In this document: positions 1-4,539 of the stretch, in pieces
Layout: the number at the start of each line of letters is the position of its first letter
Numbering within the stretch: position 1 is the stretch's first letter
Origin: Armatimonadota bacterium
GTDB lineage: Bacteria > Sysuimicrobiota > Sysuimicrobiia > Sysuimicrobiales > Humicultoraceae
Assembly (NCBI GenBank): GCA_016199305.1
Contig: JACQGZ010000089.1
Span: forward strand, 1 to 5,527
Direction of reading: 5' to 3'
Length of the DNA: 5,527 nt
Program-made: the position numbers and the translations under genes
Notes under the pieces: model-generated
The model's database searches: none
What the model saw: the letters and a program-made list of their open reading frames with translations, nothing else
Told to the model about the DNA's origin: nothing

Positions 1-272
1 CGCACAGCCGCGGCCGGCCCGATCCACGAGCGGTCGAGGTGGTCCACAGGGCGCACCAGGCGCATGGCGACCGGCTCATCGTCGTCGCGGCCGGCACCCC
101 CTACGACCTGGCCACCTTTCCACAGGTTTCCACCTACCTGGCCACCTACGGGCGTGAGCCAGCGATGCTGGAGGCCGCGGCACGGATGCTCGCCGGGGAG
201 ATCCCGCCGCGCGGGCGGCTGCCTGTGTCCATCCCCGCCTGCCACCCGGCCGGGTGGGGAGTCGTGTGGTAG
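1..272 (+). CDS. Glycoside hydrolase family 3 protein, C-terminal fragment (5' end outside window)
   Basis: Reading from base 3, the frame is open for 89 codons up to the TAG at 270-272, so this is the 3' end of a longer gene. The fragment contains the pattern GTPYDL, then FP.V.TYLATYG, then a helix rich in A/M/L, and ends in GEIPPRGRLPVSIP. This is the typical finish of the C-terminal domain of GH3 enzymes of the NagZ / beta-N-acetylhexosaminidase type, where a small Rossmann-like domain follows the catalytic barrel. Family members with this tail often act in cell-wall (muropeptide) recycling or in secreted glycoside hydrolysis. The catalytic domain is not in the window, so substrate and catalytic residues cannot be judged. 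The last roughly 14 residues after VSIP are a non-conserved tail. The stop lies 9 nt before argS. GH3 membership is fairly sure; the NagZ role is inferred. Confidence 0.78.
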   Translation, partial: HSRGRPDPRAVEVVHRAHQAHGDRLIVVAAGTPYDLATFPQVSTYLATYGREPAMLEAAARMLAGEIPPRGRLPVSIPACHPAGWGVVW

Positions 273-275
273 ACT
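267..275 (+). promoter_or_regulatory. Candidate extended -10 promoter for a leaderless argS transcript
   Basis: The bases read TG-G-TAGACT: a TGn extension (267-269) followed by a -10-like hexamer (270-275) matching TATAAT at four of six positions, including the key first T, second A and last T. No convincing -35 is seen upstream. Six bases separate the hexamer from the argS ATG at 282, so a start seven bases downstream of the hexamer would be the A of the ATG itself. The region just upstream of the ATG has no purine-rich Shine-Dalgarno; the nearest, GGGGAG at about 256-261, is too far away. The placement is as expected for a leaderless promoter, but this is a single-site prediction overlapping the stop codon of the upstream gene. 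Confidence 0.4.
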
Positions 276-281
276 GCCCAC

Positions 282-2003
282 ATGTTTAAGGAAGCACTGC
301 GGCGCTACCTCGAGGAGGCGGCCCGGCGCGCGGTGGCGCGGGGCGCGCTGCCCGACGTGCCGCTGCCGCCGGTGGAGGTGGAGGTGCCGCGGGGACGCCG
401 CCACGCCGACTACGCCTCCAGCCTCCCCCTGGCCCTGGCGAAGCCGGCCGGCCGCCCGCCGCGGGAGGTCGCCCAGGCCCTCGTCGATGCCCTGGAGATC
501 CCCCCGGCCCACGTCAGCCGCGCCGAGGTCGCCGGGGCCGGCTTCGTCAACTTCTTCCTCGCGCCGGCCTGGCTGCAGGAGTTGCTGCGTCGCATCCACG
601 CCGCGGGCGACCGCTACGGCAACCGGGACCTGGGACGCGGCCAACGCGTGAACGTCGAGTTCGTGAGCGCGAACCCTGTCGGACCGCTCCACATCGGGAG
701 CGGCCGCAACGGGCTGATCGGCGACGTTCTGAGCAACCTGCTTGCCGCCCTCGGCTATCAGGTCACCCGAGAGTACTACATCAACGACGCCGGCACGCAG
801 GTACACAATCTGGCGCTCACGGTGGAGCACCACTACTTCGCGTCCTTCGGGCGCGAGCGCCCCTTTCCAGCTGACGGCTACCGCGGCGAGTACGCCCGCG
901 ACCTGGCCCGCAAGGTTGCAGAGCGTGACGCCGAGACGTGGCTGGACCGTCCGGAGGCGGAACGGCTGGCGGCGTTTCGCGACGCCGCCCTCGAGCAGAT
1001 CCTGGCCGAGACCCGCCAGACTCTCGAGGAGTTCGGCATCCGCTACGACCTCTGGTTCAGCGAGCGCACGCTCTATGATCAGGGCGCGGTGGACCGCACG
1101 CTCGCCGCGTTGCGCGAGAAGGGATTGCTCTACGATCACGATGGCGCCGTGTGGTTTCGCTCGACCGCGTTCGGCGACGACAAGGACCGGGTGATCATCC
1201 GCAGCAGCGGCTGGCCGATGTACTACGCCGCGGACATTCCGTACCACCTGAACAAGCTGGAGCGAGGGTTCGACCACCTCATCGATGTGTGGGGAGTAGA
1301 CCACATCGGAGACATCGCGCGTGTCAAAGGCGGACTCGCCGCGCTGGGTGTCGATGTGGACCGGCTGGAGATCTTGCTCTACCAACACGTGCGCCTGCGC
1401 AACGAGGGGGAGCTGCTGCGGATGTCCCGGCGGCGCGGCGAGTACGTCAGCCTGGCGGACCTGCTCGCTGCGGTCGGCCGGGACGCCGCTCGCTACTTCT
1501 TCTGCATGTACACGCCCTCGGTGCCGATGGACTTCGACTGGGAACTGGCCCGCAAGCAATCGCAGGACAACCCCGTCTATTACGTGCAGTACGCTCACGC
1601 GCGGATCAGCAGCATCTTCCGCGAAGCCGCCGAGCACCCCGCCGGCCGCGCCCTCGCCGGCTCGGGGCTGCTGGCGACCGACGGCGAGGGGGGAGTCGCG
1701 CCCGGGGCGGTGCAAGGGGCAGACCTGTCACCCCTGACCCACGAGGCGGAGATTGCCCTGATCCATACCCTGGCCGACCTGCCGGACGTGATCGAACTGG
1801 CGGGCCTGCGCCGCGAGCCGCAGCGCCTCTGCGCCTACGCGCGAGAGGTGGCCGAGGCCTTTCACGGGTTCTACACCCAGTGCCGCGTCCTCAGCGACGA
1901 CGCCGGCCTGAGCGGCGCGCGCCTGATCCTCACCGCTGCGGCGCGCATCGTCTTGCGGCGGACGCTGGGGCTGATCGGGGTGTCGGCCCCCGACCGGATG
2001 TGA
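282..2003 (+). CDS. argS: Arginyl-tRNA synthetase (class I)
   Basis: This 573-aa cytoplasmic enzyme charges tRNA-Arg with arginine using ATP. The length is normal for bacterial ArgRS. The N-terminal tRNA D-loop-recognition domain (about residues 1-110) includes the ADYASSLPLALAK stretch at 42-54. The Rossmann catalytic core opens with SANPVGPLHIGSGRNG; the HIGH signature is HIGS at 137-140. It is followed by REYYINDAGTQ and later by WGVDHIGDI at 337-345. The KMSKS-equivalent loop is MSRRR at 381-385, followed by GEYVSLADLL. NPVYYVQYAHARISSI begins at residue 430 and leads into the all-helical DALR anticodon-binding domain, which ends RRTLGLIGVSAPDRM with the Met at the C-terminus, as usual for ArgRS. 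The ATG at 282 gives the canonical N-terminus and has no nearby Shine-Dalgarno. The VOC gene follows after 5 nt. The lysines of the signature loop are arginines here. The identification is essentially certain. Confidence 0.98.
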   Translation: MFKEALRRYLEEAARRAVARGALPDVPLPPVEVEVPRGRRHADYASSLPLALAKPAGRPPREVAQALVDALEIPPAHVSRAEVAGAGFVNFFLAPAWLQELLRRIHAAGDRYGNRDLGRGQRVNVEFVSANPVGPLHIGSGRNGLIGDVLSNLLAALGYQVTREYYINDAGTQVHNLALTVEHHYFASFGRERPFPADGYRGEYARDLARKVAERDAETWLDRPEAERLAAFRDAALEQILAETRQTLEEFGIRYDLWFSERTLYDQGAVDRTLAALREKGLLYDHDGAVWFRSTAFGDDKDRVIIRSSGWPMYYAADIPYHLNKLERGFDHLIDVWGVDHIGDIARVKGGLAALGVDVDRLEILLYQHVRLRNEGELLRMSRRRGEYVSLADLLAAVGRDAARYFFCMYTPSVPMDFDWELARKQSQDNPVYYVQYAHARISSIFREAAEHPAGRALAGSGLLATDGEGGVAPGAVQGADLSPLTHEAEIALIHTLADLPDVIELAGLRREPQRLCAYAREVAEAFHGFYTQCRVLSDDAGLSGARLILTAAARIVLRRTLGLIGVSAPDRM

Positions 2004-2008
2004 CGGCG

Positions 2009-2374
2009 ATGAAACGCCTTGGGGAGATCGCGCTGTTCACGCCGGACGTGGATCGGCTGGTCCGCTTCTACTCCCGGGTCCTCGGCATGGAACCGTCTGC
2101 CTGGCAGCCCGGAGAGACGGCCACATTTCTGCTCGGCGACGTGAAGCTCTTCCTCCATCGCCAGGGCGCCCCGTCGCCCGACGGTCCTCCGGACATGGAC
2201 CACATCGCCTTCTTCGTCGAGGATGTGGATGCCGAATGCGAGGCGTTGCAGCAGCAGGGGCTGGCCGCGGCGATCGGTCCCCGCGACTTCTCCTGGGGTC
2301 GCTCCGCCTACCTGAGAGATCCCGATGGGCGACAGGTCGAACTGCACCGACCACCCGCGCCGCCGCGCCGCTGA
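2009..2374 (+). CDS. VOC-superfamily (glyoxalase/bleomycin-resistance/dioxygenase fold) protein
   Basis: This small 121-aa protein has two beta-alpha-beta-beta-beta modules. The first is LGEIALFTPDVDRLVRFYSRVLGM (residues 4-27) followed by the strands TATFLLGD and VKLFLH. The second is MDHIAFFVEDVDAECEALQQQGL (63-85), closing with YLRDPDGRQVELH (101-113), the typical VOC end. Likely metal ligands are H65 and E111. The usual first-strand His is E6, with the same spacing as the His/His/Glu triad of FosA-type proteins. VOC enzymes carry out isomerase, lyase, thiol-transferase or dioxygenase reactions at a divalent metal, and the substrate cannot be told from sequence. The gene starts 5 nt after the argS stop without a clear Shine-Dalgarno, so translational coupling to argS is likely. 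A function linked to arginine or tRNA is not implied. The fold is confident and the function unknown. Confidence 0.88.
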   Translation: MKRLGEIALFTPDVDRLVRFYSRVLGMEPSAWQPGETATFLLGDVKLFLHRQGAPSPDGPPDMDHIAFFVEDVDAECEALQQQGLAAAIGPRDFSWGRSAYLRDPDGRQVELHRPPAPPRR

Positions 2375-2377
2375 CGC

Positions 2378-2405
2378 TTGCCTTCGGGCGCTCATGGGGT
2401 ATAGT
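2378..2405 (+). promoter_or_regulatory. Predicted sigma-70-type promoter for the SLH gene (and possibly tal-rho)
   Basis: TTGCCT (2378-2383, four of six to TTGACA) and TATAGT (2400-2405, five of six to TATAAT) are separated by 16 bp in the only long intergenic gap, directly after the VOC stop codon. Transcription would start near 2412, giving an untranslated leader of about 178 nt before the SLH ATG. No other good hexamer pair stands out between the VOC and SLH genes, and no promoter is obvious in the short gaps before tal or rho. Confidence 0.55.
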
Positions 2406-2410
2406 AGGGA

Positions 2411-2432
2411 GGAAGGCGTCTGCTGGAAGGCG
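2411..2432 (+). repeat. Short direct repeat GGAAGGCG x2
   Basis: The octamer GGAAGGCG occurs at 2411-2418 and again at 2425-2432, a spacing of 14 bp, just downstream of the predicted -10 and over the predicted transcription start. A pair of direct half-sites could be a protein-binding site, but two 8-mers this close in GC-rich DNA can also be chance. Confidence 0.3.
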
Positions 2433-2449
2433 AATCGGGCAACCACACG

Positions 2450-2467
2450 TCGGAACGGCCGTTCCGA
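2450..2467. promoter_or_regulatory. Perfect 18-bp palindrome, candidate operator
   Basis: TCGGAACGGCCGTTCCGA is a perfect 18-bp dyad with no central spacer, centred between 2458 and 2459 and about 45 bp downstream of the predicted -10 of the SLH promoter. Its core GAAC-N4-GTTC matches the outer half-sites of the Gram-positive SOS box (LexA site CGAAC-N4-GTTCG), but the flanking C and G are displaced by an extra G and C, so LexA binding is only a possibility. As RNA it could form a 7-bp stem with a GGCC loop. No T-run follows, so it is not an intrinsic terminator. The symmetry favours a dimeric repressor site. Confidence 0.45.
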
Positions 2468-2522
2468 TCCCACATTCGGACAGCACCTGCAGAACCCCTG
2501 AGGAACCGGCGGCCGTTCGCGC

Positions 2523-2534
2523 AACCTCGAGGTT
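2523..2534. repeat. Perfect 12-bp palindrome in the SLH leader
   Basis: AACCTCGAGGTT is a perfect 12-bp dyad 55 bp before the SLH start codon. Its right arm extends to GGTTCTG (2531-2537), which is also the exact reverse complement of CAGAACC at 2490-2496, so two mutually exclusive RNA pairings can be drawn in the leader. This could be an operator half, a leader RNA structure, or chance. It resembles no riboswitch class that could be matched by eye. Confidence 0.35.
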
Positions 2535-2575
2535 CTGTTCAAATCGTCTGACGCAACCCCACATGGGTGTCGCTC

Positions 2576-2582
2576 AAAGGAG
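2576..2582 (+). promoter_or_regulatory. Strong ribosome binding site fixing the SLH gene start
   Basis: AAAGGAG lies 7 nt before the ATG at 2590. It selects this ATG over the in-frame upstream ATG at 2563, which has no Shine-Dalgarno and would spoil the signal peptide. Confidence 0.85.
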
Positions 2583-2589
2583 ACAGGTT

Positions 2590-3828
2590 ATGCGCACAGT
2601 CATCACCCTGTTGCTCGTGCTGACGCTGATTGCGCCGGCGTGGGCCGAGATCTTCTCCGACATCTCCGGCCACCCCGCCCAGCGGGCGATCGAGCGTCTC
2701 GCCGCCAAACGCATCGTGGCCGGCGTTAGCCCCGGACGGTTCCAGCCGGGGGATACAGTCAACCGGTTGCAGTTGGTGCAATTTCTGGTGCGTGTGTTGG
2801 GCATCTCCGGGCAGGGAGTCAAACCGCCGGCCTTCAGGGATCTTAACCAGATCCCCGAAGACGCGCGGCCCGCGGTGGCGGCGTCCGTGGGCATCGGCAC
2901 GGTCTCCGCGACCAGCGCCGAAGTGAAGAAGGGCAATATCACCTACACCCTCACCACGGACAAGGCGGCCTACGGGCCGGACGAGCAAATCCTCCTCACG
3001 TTCATCATCGCCAACACCGGCAAAGAGGAGGTCAAGTTTGAGCACAGCGATTCCCAGTGGCACGACTTCATCATCAGGGCGGCTGATGGGACGGAGATGG
3101 CCCGCTGGTCGCTGGGGCGCGCTTTCCTGCCGGAGGACCGTCCCGTCACCCTGGCGGCGGGGAAGGCGTTCAACTTCAACACCCGGTGGAGGCAGCTCGA
3201 CCAGAACGACCGCCCCGTCCCGGCCGGGCGCTATGAGATTATCGCCGTGCACACCACCAAGACGAACCCCACCTCCGTCTCGATCTTCTTTCAGAAGGGG
3301 CTGGTGGTCGGCTACCCGGACAACACCTTCCGCCCCAACCAGGCAGTGAGCCGCGCCGAACTGGCGGCCATGGTGGTGCGCGCTGGCGGCCTCGACACGG
3401 AGGCCTTCGCCCGGGCCAAGGCCGCGCTCCCGGTCTCGGACAACGCGGAGGTCCTGGACTGGGCGCGCGGCAGCGTAGCGGTGGCCATCGAGCGCAAGAT
3501 GATCCCATTGATCGATGGGGCCTTCAAGCCGACGCAGGGGGCCAGCCGCGCAGACGCCGCCACCGCGTTGGACATCATCATGGGACTGCTGAAGAAGTAC
3601 GACTTCACGAAGGGCACCCTGCGGGCCGTCGGGCAGGGACGACCGGCGACGATCACCTTCGAGGACGAGAAGAACGCCGCGCGCACGTTCCGCGTCGCGC
3701 CGGCGCACGCCGTCTACCGCAACGACCGGCTGGCCACGCTGGCCGATCTCAAGCCGGGAGACAAGATCCAGATGCTGAAGGAGAGCGATGTGGGGGACGT
3801 CGCCTACATCGAGGCCACGGGCCCGTAG
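2590..3828 (+). CDS. Secreted SLH-domain protein with a BsuPI domain nested inside the second SLH repeat
   Basis: This 412-aa protein is exported and probably bound to the cell envelope. Residues 1-19 are a signal peptide (MR, a hydrophobic LLLVLTLIAP core, then AWA before E20). SLH repeat 1 spans about 21-71 (FSDISGHPAQRAIERL to VRVLGI). SLH repeat 2 begins at F82 (FRDLNQIPEDARPAVAASV) and breaks off at V100. It resumes at Q235 with QKGLVVGYPDNTFRPNQAVSRAELAAMV. Between them, about 101-234 form a BsuPI-like beta-sandwich (PF12690 family), with LLTFIIANTGKEEVKFE, WHDFIIRAADGTEMARWS, the F.....VTLAAGK segment and PAGRYEI. SLH repeat 3 spans about 283-335 (DWARGSVAVAIERKMI to SRADAATALDIIMGL). 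Residues 341-412 form a small all-beta C-terminal domain of the DUF5666-like style (GTLRAV, ATITFED, then ADLKPGDKIQML). SLH repeats bind cell-wall polymers; the SRAE (254-257) and SRAD (319-322) motifs fit this, while repeat 1 has NRLQ. The exact role is unknown: it could anchor a protein or be a structural envelope component. Confidence 0.9.
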   Translation: MRTVITLLLVLTLIAPAWAEIFSDISGHPAQRAIERLAAKRIVAGVSPGRFQPGDTVNRLQLVQFLVRVLGISGQGVKPPAFRDLNQIPEDARPAVAASVGIGTVSATSAEVKKGNITYTLTTDKAAYGPDEQILLTFIIANTGKEEVKFEHSDSQWHDFIIRAADGTEMARWSLGRAFLPEDRPVTLAAGKAFNFNTRWRQLDQNDRPVPAGRYEIIAVHTTKTNPTSVSIFFQKGLVVGYPDNTFRPNQAVSRAELAAMVVRAGGLDTEAFARAKAALPVSDNAEVLDWARGSVAVAIERKMIPLIDGAFKPTQGASRADAATALDIIMGLLKKYDFTKGTLRAVGQGRPATITFEDEKNAARTFRVAPAHAVYRNDRLATLADLKPGDKIQMLKESDVGDVAYIEATGP

Positions 3829-3849
3829 GTGGGGGCGCGGAGCGCGATC

Positions 3850-3854
3850 GGAGG
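3850..3854 (+). promoter_or_regulatory. Ribosome binding site deciding the transaldolase start
   Basis: GGAGG (continuing to GGAGGAG at 3856) lies 7 nt before the ATG at 3862. This favours MKFFLDTANL as the N-terminus over the in-frame GTG at 3829, which directly abuts the SLH stop, has no Shine-Dalgarno and would add eleven residues not found in this family. Confidence 0.88.
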
Positions 3855-3861
3855 AGCGCCG

Positions 3862-4533
3862 ATGAAGTTCTTTCTGGACACCGCCAACCTGGATGAACTC
3901 CGCCAGGCCCTCGCCTGGGGGCTGTGCGACGGGGCGACGACCAATCCCTCGCTGGTGGCGAAGGAGGGCCGGGAGCACCACGCCCACATCCTGGAGATCG
4001 CCAAGATCGTCAAGGGACCGATCAGCGTCGAGACGACCAGCAACGATGCCGACGAGATGGTGCGGCAGGGGGAGGAGTTCGCCACCTGGGCCCCCAACGT
4101 CGTCGTAAAGGTGCCGATGACTACAGAGGGGCTGGCCGCCTGCCGGCGGCTCCGGGCGAAGGACATCCCGGTGAATGTCACGCTCGCCTTCTCCGCCAAC
4201 CAGGCGCTCCTGGCCTGCAAGGCCGGCGCGACCTACGTCAGTCCCTTCGTCGGCCGGCTGGACGACATCGGCCACGACGGCATGCAGGTCGTGCGCGATG
4301 CGGTCCAGATCGTGCGCACCTACGGCTTCGAGACGCAGGTGCTGGCCAGCAGCCTGCGCCACCCGCTGCACGTCCTGGAGGCCGCCCGGGCGGGCGCGCC
4401 GGTCTCCACCATGCCATTCAAAGTGCTGGAACAGCTCTTCAAACATGCACTCACCGACGTCGGCCAGGAGAAGTTCCTGGCGGATGCCGCCAAGCTGGCG
4501 GCGCAGCTCGAAAAACACAAAGCCAGGGTGTGA
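3862..4533 (+). CDS. tal: Small transaldolase of the TalC / fructose-6-phosphate aldolase family
   Basis: This 223-aa single-domain TIM barrel matches the usual 210-225 aa of the short, decameric TalC/FSA class. MKFFLDTANLDELR opens the first strand (D6 catalytic). ATTNPSL (25-31) carries the conserved T-N pair. The Schiff-base lysine is K83 in VVVKVPMT. NVTLAFSANQA (105-115), YVSPFVGRLDDIGHDG (125-140) and QVLASSLRHP (159-168) complete the active-site rim. Transaldolase moves a dihydroxyacetone unit between fructose 6-phosphate and erythrose 4-phosphate in the non-oxidative pentose phosphate pathway. F129 occupies the position that is Phe in classical transaldolases and Tyr in E. coli FSA, and GRLDD is also transaldolase-like, so transaldolase is preferred over aldolase activity. 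The gene follows the SLH stop after 33 nt and precedes rho by 6 nt. A transaldolase close to rho is also familiar from Bacillus-type genomes. Family identity is certain; substrate preference is inferred. Confidence 0.95.
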   Translation: MKFFLDTANLDELRQALAWGLCDGATTNPSLVAKEGREHHAHILEIAKIVKGPISVETTSNDADEMVRQGEEFATWAPNVVVKVPMTTEGLAACRRLRAKDIPVNVTLAFSANQALLACKAGATYVSPFVGRLDDIGHDGMQVVRDAVQIVRTYGFETQVLASSLRHPLHVLEAARAGAPVSTMPFKVLEQLFKHALTDVGQEKFLADAAKLAAQLEKHKARV

Positions 4534-4539
4534 TCATCG

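Noticed and set aside
1151..2008. In-frame upstream extension of the VOC protein through argS in another frame.
   Set aside because: The translated extension is arginine- and proline-rich shadow sequence of argS. The VOC domain begins right at the ATG at 2009.
2377..2393. Small hairpin with a c(TTCG)g tetraloop just after the VOC stop, considered as a terminator.
   Set aside because: The stem is only about four pairs and no T-run follows; the bases also overlap the predicted -35 element.
2551..2571. The CCCACATGGG segment near the SLH start as part of a c-di-GMP riboswitch.
   Set aside because: The conserved riboswitch core could not be found by eye and the local stem is only a few pairs.
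2884..3278. The TCCGT pair flanking the BsuPI insert as a target-site duplication from a transposition event.
   Set aside because: Five-base matches are common in this composition, they do not coincide with the inferred insertion borders, and no terminal inverted repeats or transposase remnants are present.
3829..3861. GTG at 3829 as an alternative transaldolase start.
   Set aside because: It has no ribosome binding site, abuts the SLH stop, and would add residues before the conserved MKFFLDTAN start, which has GGAGG at 7 nt.
2539..4518. A 659-codon open frame on the minus strand spanning the SLH and transaldolase genes.
   Set aside because: It lies antisense to two genes with clear domains, signal peptide and ribosome binding sites. 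Its protein is low-complexity, rich in R, G, H, D and L, without recognisable motifs. Long antisense frames are expected in GC-rich DNA.
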